Shown: in pieces, positions 54,601 to 63,843 of the stretch
How positions within the stretch are numbered: the stretch's first letter is position 1
How the letters are laid out: the number at the start of each line of letters is the position of its first letter
Origin: Rebecca billardiae RCC1528
Lineage: Eukaryota; Haptophyta
Direction: 5' to 3'
Length of the DNA: 64,000 nucleotides
NCBI GenBank assembly: GCA_965240325.2
Contig: OZ251238.1
Span: 124,001-188,000, forward strand
Notes under the pieces: generated by a model
The model's database searches: none
Seen by the model: the letters and a program-made list of their open reading frames with translations, nothing else
What the model was told of the DNA's origin: nothing
Translations under genes and position numbers: made by a program

Positions 54601-54809
54601 GAGGCGGAGGCGGGGTTCCACGTGATCCCGCCGAGCGTCTCGTCCGCGCCGTGCAGGATCTTCTCGAGCTGCCACCCGCCGTGCTCGCTCTGCGCGTACA
54701 CGTAGATCGAGAGCGTCGCGCAGTACGCAAACCGCTGGCCGTGCGTCGCGACGACCGACTTGTTCCAGACCTGGCAGCCCGAGGGCACGGTGTAGAGCTG
54801 CGTGAGCAT
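49098..54809 (-). CDS. WDR17: WD repeat-containing protein 17 orthologue
   Basis: Eight exons (54809-53445, 53309-52626, 52489-52030, 51830-51669, 51498-50840, 50674-49499, 49347-49286, 49155-49098) encode about 1,541 residues. The N-terminus has the WDR17 opening (GCQVWN then FAYCATLSIYVY) and a long array of WD40 repeats in residues 1-700, ending in ASRDNT-LRMWSL across the second splice. KRLRKEERAALLASHHLRLG with GHFREWCECQLGDNNWAAAL is the WDR17 helical-repeat start, and the C-terminus is diagnostic: GPVVVLDDGESALGLSDAVM, W-AKVNPYSPLGTG and RLFTPF, split over the last two exons. WDR17 is a scaffold-like protein of unsettled function. Low-complexity Gly/Ala runs enlarge it beyond the roughly 1,300 residues of animal forms. 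Intron 2 has a GC donor. It is head-to-head with a tubulin acetyltransferase gene. Confidence 0.92.
51833..51922. repeat. (GTGCGT)n microsatellite in WDR17 intron 3
   Basis: A run of GTGTGC/GTGCGT hexamers fills the 3' half (on the gene strand, a CA/CGCA-rich tract just before the acceptor) of the 199-nt intron 51831-52029. Confidence 0.85.
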
Positions 54810-55170
54810 GGCGGGCACGCGCGCGGCGGCCGAGCGGGGGGAGCGGCCGGCCGCTCGCTCTCGAGCTCCGCCTGCCTGCCGGGGGCAGTTCGTGCGCGTC
54901 CGCGCCTCCGCGACGCCACACACGCCGCTCCGCTCACGCGTGCACGCTGCTACTTGCATCAGAGGCTCGTCTCGGACTCTCTGTCATCTCTCTGTGAGAC
55001 GAGGGGCCGGACTTTCATCAAGGCGCCTTGCAGGAGTTGCAGCCGCCCGCCGCTGCCATCGTGCGGCTTTCGAACCGCCGCTTGGGGGCCAGGGCCGGCT
55101 CAAAGCCGGCAAAAACGCGCACGCGCGCTCTCCGCTCTCAACCGCTCGGACGGCGCGCGCGCGCGGCGCG
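54810..55170. promoter_or_regulatory. Shared upstream region of WDR17 and alpha-tubulin acetyltransferase
   Basis: 361 bp between divergent start codons. It includes an 8-bp perfect inverted repeat (CTCGTCTC at about 54966, GAGACGAG at about 54996) that could form a hairpin or bind a dimeric factor. No TATA box is seen. Transcription starts cannot be located from sequence alone. Confidence 0.4.
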
Positions 55171-56241
55171 ATGGGCGCGTCGCGCGGCGCGGACGAGGCG
55201 GCCCTCGAGCTGCCACCGGGGCTGCACGCGTACGTGCAGCACGACCGGCTGCTCGTGCTGCGCGCCGACGACCTCGACCGCAACGTCGGCCCGTGGCGCC
55301 AGCACGGCGCCGCGCTGGCCGGCATCATCGACACGCTCGGCTACCACTCGGCCGTGGCGCAGGAGCTGCGCAACGCGCGGCGCGGCGGCGCAGTCGCGCC
55401 CATCACGTCGGTCCCACAGCTCAGGTCCACCGGCCAGGTCCTCTTCATCTGGCTCGACTGCCGCCGCGCCGCGCCGCCGCCGCCGCCGCCGCCGCCGCAA
55501 CTGCCCGCGCCGGGCGGCGCGCCGGCCGAGCACGCCGCCGCCGCGGGCGCGGAGGAGCACGTCGGCGCGCTGCTCGGCGGCGGCGGCGCGGCGGCGTCGG
55601 TGTCATACCTCGCGATCGGCCTGCTCAAGGTCGGGCGCAAGACGCTCTTCCTCATGCCGCCGATGGGCGGCGGCCTGCGCGAGGTGTGGGCGCAGTGCGT
55701 GCTCGACTTCTTCGTCTTGGAGCGCGCCCAGCGAAGGGGCGTGGGGCGGGAGCTGTTCGAGGCGATGCTCGAGGTGCTCGACGCGCGGCCGGAGGGGCTG
55801 TGCTACGACCGGCCGTCGCCCAAGCTCCTCGCCTTCCTCCGCCGGCACTACGCCCTCGCCAACGCCGTGCCGCAGACGAACAACTACTGCGTGTTCGCTG
55901 CCTTCTTCTCCGAGCTGCCGCCCCCCAGGAGACACGTGCGTGCGTGCGTGGACTGCGTGGCGCCGCGCACGCTGCACGCCCGCCGCGTGCGCGCACGGCA
56001 CAGCAGACGCACGCGCGAGGGGAAGGGAGGGCCTGCGAGTGCGCGCGGATGGCGGTGCTGGTGCCGGGGCACGGCGCGCGCGCGGCGCGTGAGCGCGCCC
56101 CTCGCCCTCTCGCCCCGGCCCCTCGCCCCCGCCGCCGCCCCCTGCCCGCAGGAGCACGCCAGCATCAACATGCGCCCGCTCTCCGCGCGCGGCGCCCCGC
56201 AGCAGCAGCGCGGCCCGCCGCTGCGTGGGCGGCCCTTCTGA
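55171..56241 (+). CDS. ATAT1: Alpha-tubulin N-acetyltransferase (MEC-17/ATAT1 family)
   Basis: Acetylates Lys40 of alpha-tubulin in the microtubule lumen, a mark of stable and axonemal microtubules. Exons 55171-55935 and 56152-56241 (phase-0 intron of 216 nt, donor GTGCGTG) give 284 residues. The catalytic domain is clear: IGLLKVGRKTLFL, CVLDFFVLERAQRRGVGREL, in which the Asp of VLDFFV matches the catalytic Asp and RRGVG the acetyl-CoA pyrophosphate loop, YDRPSPKLLAFLRRHY, and VPQTNNYCVFAAFF near the end of the domain. The insertion of Pro/Ala residues at about 103-125 expands a loop. The second exon is a short basic, disordered tail. The ATG at 55171 is the natural start; the frame remains open upstream but without conserved content. 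Confidence 0.93.
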   Translation: MGASRGADEAALELPPGLHAYVQHDRLLVLRADDLDRNVGPWRQHGAALAGIIDTLGYHSAVAQELRNARRGGAVAPITSVPQLRSTGQVLFIWLDCRRAAPPPPPPPPQLPAPGGAPAEHAAAAGAEEHVGALLGGGGAAASVSYLAIGLLKVGRKTLFLMPPMGGGLREVWAQCVLDFFVLERAQRRGVGRELFEAMLEVLDARPEGLCYDRPSPKLLAFLRRHYALANAVPQTNNYCVFAAFFSELPPPRRHVRACVDCVAPRTLHARRVRARHSRRTREGKGGPASARGWRCWCRGTARARRVSAPLALSPRPLAPAAAPCPQEHASINMRPLSARGAPQQQRGPPLRGRPF

Positions 56242-57087
56242 GGAGCGCCTGCGCGGTGGCACGCCGCCCTCGAGGAGAGTGACGGACGACCGGCGGTCGC
56301 CCTGTCGGGCTGTCGGGCGGTCGGCGCGCGATCCGAGCGGTCACGGCCAGGTCAAGGCCGTCAAGGTAGGCTTCGTCAAATATACTATATATATTATAAT
56401 AAGGCGGAGTGATCCTGACACTAAGCCACTGCGCGCGATGATGATGTAGCAGACATGATACATGCTGCTACTGTATATCGCGTCATAAATCATCATAAGG
56501 ACGCCACCAGACGCCCAGACGGCAGCACCAGCGGCAGCAGTGGGCGAGTGGCCGGCGGCAGCGCGTGGACCCGCGTGGTCCCGTGGACCGCACGCTGACG
56601 GACTCACTGACGCGGCACGGCCTCAGGCCCACGGTCGTCACGGGCGCAGACACGGCGGAGGTTGCCGCCGAGACAGACGGCGCCGCCCACGCCGCCGCCC
56701 GCAGCCCCCATGACGCGGGCGGACTCGACCACCACGCAGCACGCTGCGTAAGTCGGGCTCCGCACGACCCGTCGTCAAGCGGTGCACGCCGGCGCCAGGC
56801 TGAGGCGCCAGGCTGAGGCGCCAGGCTGAGGCAGGCTGAGGCCCGCACACGCCCCGATCAATCGGATCAAGCGCGGACGAGCCGCCCGCACGCGGCCGAC
56901 CAAAGCGCGCAAGGACCAGCGCGCCAGCGCGCGAGCGGGCGCGTGGCGGCGCGCGCACGGCTACTGCCCGAGCGAGCAAGAGGCCAGAGGGCCAGAGGGC
57001 CGGCCGCCTCGCCCGGCAGTCGAGGGCGGCGGCTCTGCTGTGCCACCCGCGCCCGCGCCAAGCGCCCGCCGCCGCCGCCGAGCACGC
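56242..57087. other. Intergenic region between convergent genes
   Basis: A short AT-rich stretch (56377-56400, and around 56460) follows the acetyltransferase gene. At 56797-56842 AGGCTGAGGCGCC is repeated about three times in tandem. No gene supported. Confidence 0.5.
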
Positions 57088-58585
57088 TCAGCCGTCGGCG
57101 AACGGCCCGCCCGCTTCACTCGAGCGCAGCGGCGTCCCGAACGGCTCTGGCGGCGGCGGCTCCGCGCCGTCGGCCGGCGGCGGCAGCCCTGAGCGCTGCT
57201 CCGCGCCGCCGGAGGCCGCGGCCTCGGGCGGCGGCGGCGAGGTCTGCCACGGCGGCGGCGGGACGACGCCGACGGCGCCGACGGCGCCGACGGCGCTGAC
57301 GGCGGGCGGCGCCCGCGCCTCGGGGTCGGCGTACACCGGGTCGTCCGACGCCGGCGCGCGCGCGCCGCCGCCCCGCAGCGGCGCGAGCTGCGCGCGCAGC
57401 GCACCGCACGTGCGCTCGTGCGTGGCCGCGTACGCGCACACTGGCAGCAGCACGGCGCACAGCCCCCACAGCAGCAGCATCGCGCCGCGCCCGCCCTTGC
57501 CTGCACGCCGGACGCACGAGCCGCGCGCGGCGCGAGCGGGGCGCGGGCGGGGGCGAGTGCCGCGGCTGAGCGCGCGCGCACGCGCGGCGACGTGCCGGCG
57601 GCGGCCATGCGTGTCCCCGTGCGCATCCCCATGCGCGTGGTGGTCTCAGCCCTCGGGACAGCGCGGCTGGGGGCGGCGCGCCGCGGCGCGCGCACACACC
57701 TTTCGATGGGGGCTCGCCGCCGCCCACGTCGCCGCCGCCGGCGGTGTCGCCCGTGCCGCCGTGGCCGTTGCTCCCGGCGAACGGCTCGTACGGCGTGGGC
57801 GGCGGGCTCGGCGGCTGCGCCACGAAGTTCATCGTCTCGAAGATGTCGTAGCCGTACAGCTTGGTCTGCGGCAGCATCGGGTCGAGCATGCGCTCCAGCT
57901 GCTTGTTCGAGCAGGCAAAGCACTCGCCCTTCTCGGCGGAGAAGGAGAAGTAGCGCGTGGCGCCGCCGACGGCGAGGTAGCAGGCGTACGCGGACTTGAC
58001 GTGCAGCGCGATCGGCGCGCCGCACCCCAGGTCGTGCACGCGCAGCCGGAAGGGCGCGGGCGGGTACGGCGGCGGCGGCGGCAGCGGCGGCTGCGCGGGC
58101 GGCGGACTGGCCGGCGGGCTCGGTGAGGGCGAGGGCGGTGGGCTCGGCGGCGGCGGGTGCGGCGAGGGCAGGGCGGGCGGCGGGGGCGAGAGCGTCGTCC
58201 GCCCGTCCACGCGGTAGATGTTGTACTCCGGCTGCGCCTTGCGGTCCACCACGTCCTCGGCGTCGCACAGGAAGCAGAGCGGCAGGTCGCCCGGCCAGCC
58301 GTACGCAAAGAAGGGCTTCCCCTGCGTGCCCGCGATGGTGCGGCACTCGGAAAGGCCGGCGGCGCCCTTGAGCTGCGGCGCGAGGGGCACCACGTTGTCG
58401 CCGCACCCCGCGCGCGGGATCACCGCCGACGGGTCGAGCGGCGGCAGCGGCGGCGGCGGCGAGGGCGAGGGCGATGGGGCGGGCCCGCGGCTCCGACGGC
58501 CGGCGCTGACCGGGGCGATGGCGGCGAGCACGAGGGCGTGCACGAGGAGAGCGCGCGGCACACGTGCCGCCACCCGCCCGCTCAT
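57088..58585 (-). CDS. Proline-rich, pherophorin-like type I membrane protein
   Basis: Exons 57700-58585 and 57088-57500 (intron 199 nt, donor GTGTG) give 432 residues. Signal peptide LLVHALVLAAIAPVSAG, then a Cys-containing ectodomain segment (GCGDNVVPLAPQLKGAAGLS, later FLCDAEDVVDRK), a Ser/Pro linker rich in PPPPSPPPSPSPSPP, and a second Cys-containing segment (HDLGCGAPIALHVKSAYACY, KGECFACSNKQLERML). The second exon begins with a transmembrane helix (MLLLWGLCAVLLPVCAYA) and a Pro/Gly-rich cytoplasmic tail containing a VGAVGAVGAV repeat. The repeated C-x(n)-C pairs around NIY and YFSF strands suggest two copies of one small extracellular domain. The architecture resembles algal extracellular-matrix proteins, but no named family is secure. 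Confidence 0.6.
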
Positions 58586-58835
58586 CACGCCCCACCCGGC
58601 ACGCGCCCAGGAGCGCTGGCTGATCGAGCGCGAAGGACGCGCGAACGACACGGCAGCCGACGCCGACCAGTGGCGTGTGCTCCTCGCGCGCTGAGCAGCC
58701 AGCCGCCTGGACGGCCTGCCCGCGCGGCGCCGGACTCGCCGTCGCCTTGGCCCGGACGGGTGGAAAGTCAACCGCATTCCGCCGTTATGAATGTCGTGTA
58801 CTAGGACCCTCGATCAACCCGCATTTTACGCTGTT

Positions 58836-58906
58836 GACGGCATGGTGTAGTGGTAGCATACTTGCCCTCCAAGCAAGTGGCAGGGGATCGAACCCCCTTG
58901 TCGTCA
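58836..58906 (+). tRNA. tRNA-Gly (anticodon TCC)
   Basis: 71 nt folding as a cloverleaf: acceptor GACGGCA pairs with TGTCGTC (one G-T), D arm region TGGTGTAGTGGTAGCA as in eukaryotic tRNA-Gly, anticodon stem CTTGC/GCAAG with loop CCTCCAA, and T arm AGGGG/CCCCT with loop ATCGAAC. Discriminator A906, no encoded CCA, no intron. The internal A box (TGGTGTAGTGG) and B box (GGGATCGAACC) are present. Position 33 is C where U is nearly universal. Confidence 0.9.
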
Positions 58907-58908
58907 CG

Positions 58909-58912
58909 TTTT
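58909..58912 (+). terminator. RNA polymerase III T-run terminator
   Basis: TTTT begins two bases after the discriminator base of the tRNA-Gly gene. Confidence 0.75.
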
Positions 58913-59529
58913 GCGGCGACGTCGGCCGCCTCTCCTCGCGGCCGCCCGCTCGCCCTGCGTGTCGCATCATCCTCCGTGATGGCTGCGCGCACTCTGTAGA
59001 TTGGCCGGTTGAACAGTTGATGGGGCCACCCGCGCCCGCCGCCGTCGCAGGCGCCGCGGCGTTAATTAAGCTCGGCCGCGCGAGTCCCGAGCCGCGCGGA
59101 CGGCCGGACGCGGCCTCCGCGACTTTACGCATTAGCTGCCGCTGTGCAGCACACTGCGGATGCTGGGAGGTCGGCGGCCGCTCGCTCGCTCCGATCGCGG
59201 GGCATTCTGCGATCTGCGCACCACCGTACAACGTCCACCAGCCGCACAGGGCAGCCGCGCCCACTACTGGCTCACTAGATCGGGCCCCGCGCGAGGCGCT
59301 GTCGGGCCTGTCGCAGTGCGATGAAGCACGCGCGCGTGACCTACTGGCTACTGACCTCAGCGACGCTCGTCCACACGCTCCGGAGTGCTGGCTACACGCG
59401 CTTCAGCCGAACGGGCGCTCAGACGAGGCCAGTTGTCGCCCGTCCCGGCCCGAGAGCGCGGCAACTACCCTGATCACTGATTGATGGGCACCGCCGCATT
59501 TTTGCGCCGGCCACCGATCGTCAGGAGCA
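58913..59529. other. Intergenic region
   Basis: Between the tRNA gene and the crotonase gene. No further cloverleaf or coding signal seen. Confidence 0.45.
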
Positions 59530-60567
59530 ATGGCCGCCGGCATGCGGGTGCTGTCGACGGCGACCTCCGCGGCGTCGGAGCTCGTGCAGGTGGAGCGTCG
59601 GGGGGCGCACGTCGCGGTGGTGACGCTGAACCGGCCGGCCAAGCTCAACGCGCTGAGCGTGCCCATGTTCCGCGCGATCCGGGACGCGGCCGCGCGCGTG
59701 CGCGCCGAGCGCGACGTGCGCGCCGTCGTGCTGCGCGGCGCTGGCCGCGCCTTCTGCGCGGGGCTCGACGTCAAGTCGCTGATGCGCGACCCGTTCGGCA
59801 CGCCCAGCGCGATCGATGAGCTCCTCACCACCGACCGTGACACCGGCGCGACGATCGCGCAGCAGGTGTGCGTCGCGTGGCGCTCGCTGCCCGCGCCTGT
59901 GATTGCGGTCGTGCACGGCGCCACGTTCGGCGGCGGGCTGCAGCTCGCGCTCGGCGCGGACTTCCGCTTCGGCGCGGAGGACGCGAAGCTCTCCGTGATG
60001 GAGTCCAAGTGGGGCCTCGTCCCCGACATGGGCGGCACCCTCGCGCTGCGCGAGCTCGTCCGCCTCGACGTGGCGCTCGAGCTGGCGATGAGCGCGCGCA
60101 CGGTGGGCGCGCACGAGGCGGTGCAGCTTGGGCTGCTCACGCGCGTGTGCGCGCAGCCGGAGGCCGAGGCGTTCGCGCTCGCGGACGCGCTCGCGGAGCG
60201 CTCGCCCGACTGCATCGCCGCCACCAAGGCCCTCTTCCGCGCCAACTACGCGCACGGCGCGGGCGCGGACGAGCGCGCCTCCCTCGAGCGCGAGGCGCGG
60301 CTGCAGCGCGCGCTGCTGGGCAAGTGGAACCAGCTGATCGCCTCGGCCAAGGGCGCGGGGCTGCCGCTGGCGGGGCAGCTGGCGTATCTCACGCGGGCCG
60401 CGGGCTGGGCCGACGAGCTCGCCCCCGCGCCCTCCGCTGCCGACGCCGACGTCGCTCAGCCGGAGGAGGCGGAGGCGGAGCAGCAGCGCGACCCAGGCAG
60501 CGACGCGGCCGACGCGCGCGGCGCGGACACGGGCAGTGGCGCGGCGCGGCCCAATGGCAATATGTAG
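59530..60567 (+). CDS. Crotonase-family enoyl-CoA hydratase/isomerase
   Basis: 345 residues, single exon. VTLNRPAKLNALS is the N-terminal crotonase signature, GAGRAFCAGLDVKSL and IAVVHGATFGGGLQLALGAD form the CoA-binding and oxyanion-hole segments, and LSVMESKWGLVPDMGGTLAL carries the Glu (ESKWGL) and Asp (PDMGG) at the two catalytic positions. This arrangement, with GRAFCAGLD and WGLVPDM, is that of bacterial crotonases annotated only as enoyl-CoA hydratase family; it acts on acyl-CoA thioesters, probably in fatty-acid or branched-chain catabolism. The first about 20 residues (MAAGMRVLSTATSAASE) could be mitochondrial targeting. The C-terminal 55 residues are an acidic, disordered extension absent from bacterial relatives. 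The close match to bacterial proteins suggests an organellar or transferred origin. Confidence 0.88.
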   Translation: MAAGMRVLSTATSAASELVQVERRGAHVAVVTLNRPAKLNALSVPMFRAIRDAAARVRAERDVRAVVLRGAGRAFCAGLDVKSLMRDPFGTPSAIDELLTTDRDTGATIAQQVCVAWRSLPAPVIAVVHGATFGGGLQLALGADFRFGAEDAKLSVMESKWGLVPDMGGTLALRELVRLDVALELAMSARTVGAHEAVQLGLLTRVCAQPEAEAFALADALAERSPDCIAATKALFRANYAHGAGADERASLEREARLQRALLGKWNQLIASAKGAGLPLAGQLAYLTRAAGWADELAPAPSAADADVAQPEEAEAEQQRDPGSDAADARGADTGSGAARPNGNM

Positions 60568-61011
60568 GTCTGACTGTCAGCAGGCGCGCGTGTTATTACC
60601 TGCTGGCAGCGGGCGCCGCACGTGCACGCACGCGTCTCCGTGGCTGAGTTGCCAGCTACTGTACGCGCGAGCACTGCCAGCACGAATCGGGCCGCCGGCT
60701 GACACGCCATGCGTGACACGAGCCAGGTGGTCGGTGGACGAGGTCGTACATTACTGTACGATCATACAGTCGTCGTGTTGTAGTCAATGTCGTAGTACTT
60801 CACGTTCGCCCTGCCCGCGGCCCGCGCGGCGCCGATTGCAAACGACTCGCCCGCCGCCGGCTGGTCGCTCCCACGGCCGGGCCGAGCGGCACGAGGCATC
60901 ACGTGGCGCCGGTCGGCGAGCGCCCCGGCCCGCGCGCGAGCTGCTCGACGCACGCACCGGCCGAGCTGAGGGCGCGGGCGCAGGCGCTGGCCCACGCTGT
61001 GCGTCGCTCCG
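60568..61011. other. Intergenic region
   Basis: Between two plus-strand genes. Contains a short AT-richer zone at 60745-60800. No gene supported. Confidence 0.45.
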
Positions 61012-62526
61012 ATGGCTGGCTGCGCCCTCCGCTGCGCGCGGCTCGCCATCGTGCCCGTCGCCGCGATCGTCCTCGGCGTGTTTGGCGCGGAGCCGCGGCA
61101 GCAGCGGGAGCGTTTCACGGTGTTCACGCGGCTACACTACGACATGGCGTACCTGCACCACTTCGTCGACTGGTACGTCGGCCTCGGCTTCGACCGCGTC
61201 GTCGCGGTGCAGTCGGACACGGAGCTTGGCAACCGGTACGCGCCCCACCCGTCCGGCAAGCTGCGGATCGTCGCGTCGAAGAAGGACCGGGGCGACGCGC
61301 TGCTCCGGATGCGGACGTTCAGCAGGCACATCCTCACCAACAGCCCGCGCGACTGGATCCTGGCGGTGGACTCGGACGAGTTCCTCGTGCTCTCGCGGCC
61401 GACGATCCAGCAGCACTTGGACGCGCTGCGAGCGGGGCGGCCGGCGCACGAGCAGCGCAGGCTCGTGTCGATGCAGTTCCGCTGGGCGGTCGCGCACCAC
61501 GCGCGGCCGTACTGCGCGCCGTCGATGGCGCCGGCCATCCTCACCGCGCACCCCGTGCAGGGCCGCTTCCTCCGGCAGATGGCGCGCGCAGACGCCGTGC
61601 ACCAGCTGTACGACTCACACCGCTTTGCGCTGCGCAAGGAGGGCGGCGGCAAGGAGGGCGGCGAGTACTACAGCGCGTTCGAGGGCGCGGAGGCGGCTGT
61701 GGCGTCGGCGGAGCGGCGCACGAGGGCCGCGGTGGCGCACAGCCGCGCCGCCTTCGCCGACTCGGCGGTGCTGCACGTCGCCACGCGCTCGCTCGCCAAC
61801 GCGCTCACGAAGCACCTCGCGCACGCGCACGCCGTCGCCGCGCGCCCGGCCAACGAGTCGCGGGCGCACGTTGGCGCGCGCGTGTTCGAGGCGCAGTACA
61901 ACCTCTCGACCGCGGGGCTGGTGGGGCTGGTGCACGAGCTCGGTGCGCGCTCGCCGCGGCCGCCTGGGGCGGACGCCGCCGAGCGCCCAGTCGGCCAGTC
62001 CGCGGCCGCTCGGGACTCGGCGCAGCACGTGGCGCGCGTGGCGCGCTTTGTGCGCGCGCTTGGACCCAAGGGCTGCGACGCGTTCGCCGGGGCGGCCTCC
62101 CTGCTGGACGGCGACCGGGCGGCGTGGGACTGCGGCTACCAGCCCGCGGAGCTGAGCGCACGGCTGCGCCGGCTGCTCGAGACCTCGAACGTGCCGCGGG
62201 AGCAGCCGCTGTGCGACGCCGAGCAGGAGAAGCGTGCGCTGCGCGCGCTGCTCGGCAAGGAGGGCGTGGCCTTGCACGAGTTTGAGGCCTTCGCGGCGCT
62301 GCTCGCTGACGCGTACGCCAACGTGCTCGGCGCCGCGCGGCGAAACCCGTTCGCGCCCGTCCCAGCGCAGCTCAGCGCGGTCTGCGCAGCCGACTCAGTG
62401 CCGGGCACCCGCGGCGCGCCGCCATCATCGTCGTCGTCGTCGCCTTCCGCATGGCCCACGCGAAACCCGTCCAGGTGCACCGCGGGGCACCTTGGCATTG
62501 CGGCCAATGGGTCGAGGGTGCCCTGA
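61012..62526 (+). CDS. Glycosyltransferase, GT2/GT92-like (Glyco_tranf_2_4 type)
   Basis: 504 residues, no intron. The N-terminal CARLAIVPVAAIVLGVFG is a signal anchor, as in Golgi type II enzymes. The domain starts FTVFTRLHYDMAYLHHFVDW, the F-x-R-x-x-x-E/D-x-x-Y-L-x-x-F-x-x-WY block in which the protein addresses a remote site, followed by GFDRVVAVQSDTE. DWILAVDSDEFLVL contains the D-x-D that binds a metal and nucleotide sugar. QFRWAV and VHQLYDSHRFAL follow as in the family. From about residue 300 to the end the sequence is helical with no recognised domain, ending in a Ser/Pro/Thr-rich tail. Donor and acceptor sugars are unknown. Confidence 0.75.
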   Translation: MAGCALRCARLAIVPVAAIVLGVFGAEPRQQRERFTVFTRLHYDMAYLHHFVDWYVGLGFDRVVAVQSDTELGNRYAPHPSGKLRIVASKKDRGDALLRMRTFSRHILTNSPRDWILAVDSDEFLVLSRPTIQQHLDALRAGRPAHEQRRLVSMQFRWAVAHHARPYCAPSMAPAILTAHPVQGRFLRQMARADAVHQLYDSHRFALRKEGGGKEGGEYYSAFEGAEAAVASAERRTRAAVAHSRAAFADSAVLHVATRSLANALTKHLAHAHAVAARPANESRAHVGARVFEAQYNLSTAGLVGLVHELGARSPRPPGADAAERPVGQSAAARDSAQHVARVARFVRALGPKGCDAFAGAASLLDGDRAAWDCGYQPAELSARLRRLLETSNVPREQPLCDAEQEKRALRALLGKEGVALHEFEAFAALLADAYANVLGAARRNPFAPVPAQLSAVCAADSVPGTRGAPPSSSSSSPSAWPTRNPSRCTAGHLGIAANGSRVP

Positions 62527-62982
62527 AGAGAGTATGATCACAGGCCGTCTCGCCAGCACCGATGCGCATCGGTCTCAAGAAGTTTTCAACGGACTGTGTC
62601 TGTGACACTGACTGTCCGAAGACGAAGAGTGGCCGCCGCGAGGCCGGGACCCGAGACCGGTGGCCCGCACGGCGGAGTGAGCGACTGCCGCCGCGCCGGC
62701 ATGAAGTTGACACGCAAGTCTGGCGTGCAGTCAGAGCCGCGCAGCCAGCCGCCTGGAAATGACGGGCGTATCCATCGCCTTAGCGCGACAATCGCCTGCC
62801 GCCACGTCCGCGACGTCCGCGTGCGACGCCATTGCTATCCGATTCGGTGCCTTCGCTGCGGAAGCTCAGAAAATCTACGACTCGACGCGTTCTTGCAATC
62901 TTGCAATGCAGGTGAACCCGCGTTCCGGAATCCGGACTCATCACCCGTCCAGCGCTATTCGAGCCTCTGGCGGTTGCCGGCG
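62527..62982. other. Intergenic region
   Basis: The frame of the next gene is open through most of this stretch but its composition (many Arg/Cys, no heptads) differs from the coiled coil. Probably 5' UTR or promoter. Confidence 0.45.
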
Positions 62983-63843
62983 ATGGCTGAGGACCGCGCG
63001 CCACCCACGACGGAGGGCGAGGACGACGTCGAAGCGGAGGCCGCCTCGGTGAGCGAAGCGCTCGGCGCGCAGCTGAAGGAGCTCTCCGCCCATATCGCCG
63101 CCGATCGCGCGCTCCTCGACGGGCTGAGCGAGCTTTCCGTCTCGGCTGAGGCGTCTCGCGCCGCGAGCGCGGAGCACCGCGCTGCTGCAGAGCAGTTGCT
63201 ACGAGCCGTCGACAGCGAGCTGAGTGGGCTGCGCAGTGAGCTCGCGAGTGCGCTGAGGCGCGCGTCGGATTCGGAGGCGGACACGCAGCGGCTGGCGGAC
63301 GAGCTCGCGGCCGTGCACGCCGAGGCGGCAAGCGCAGCGGCGTCACGCGGCGAGGCGGAGCAGGCGGCGGCGGCTGAGCGACATGCGGCGCAGCAAGCCG
63401 CCGCACGCGGTGACGCGGAGCGCTCACAGCTGCGGCAGGCGCTCGCAGACGCCCGGAGAGGCTTGGAGGAGGAGCGGGCGCGGGCGAGTGCCGAGGCCGC
63501 GCGGGCATCACGCGCTGAGGCAGTGGCCGATGGCGCGCGCCGTGAGGCGGCAGCGGAGCGCGCAAGGGCGGAGCAGGCTGCCCGCGCCGCCGCCGAGGCG
63601 CAGGAAGGGGCGCAGCGGCTGAAAGCGGAGGCGAAGAGCGCAAAGAAGGCGCTCGTCGAGATCACGCGCGACGCCAAGCTCGCGCGCGACGAGTGCGAGC
63701 GCGTGCGTCGGCGCAACAGCCAGCTGGAGCAGGAGGTGGGCGCAATCCGCGCGCTGCTCGCAGACCTCGAGGGTGGCACCGGCTCCTTCGACGAGGTGAT
63801 TGACCACCTTAACGACATGGAGCGTATCGCCGTGAAGATGTGA
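62983..63843 (+). CDS. Long coiled-coil protein of unknown function
   Basis: 286 residues from the ATG at 62983. After a short acidic start (AEDRAPPTTEGEDDVEAEA) nearly the whole protein is a continuous Ala/Glu/Arg-rich heptad coiled coil (about residues 20-265), for example AERHAAQQAAARGDAERSQL and ARDECERVRRRNSQLEQEVG, interrupted only near its end by LADLEGGTGSFDEVIDHLND. No named family is recognised; basal-body, flagellar and membrane-tether proteins share this style. Heptad-rich Ala/Glu proteins also arise easily by composition in this genome, but the frame has a clean start, stop and low Cys/Pro content. Confidence 0.65.
   Translation: MAEDRAPPTTEGEDDVEAEAASVSEALGAQLKELSAHIAADRALLDGLSELSVSAEASRAASAEHRAAAEQLLRAVDSELSGLRSELASALRRASDSEADTQRLADELAAVHAEAASAAASRGEAEQAAAAERHAAQQAAARGDAERSQLRQALADARRGLEEERARASAEAARASRAEAVADGARREAAAERARAEQAARAAAEAQEGAQRLKAEAKSAKKALVEITRDAKLARDECERVRRRNSQLEQEVGAIRALLADLEGGTGSFDEVIDHLNDMERIAVKM

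Noticed and set aside
61805-63643. Several minus-strand frames opposite the glycosyltransferase and coiled-coil genes
   Set aside because: They are antisense shadows with Ser/Arg/Ala noise; the plus frames have motifs or heptads and proper starts.
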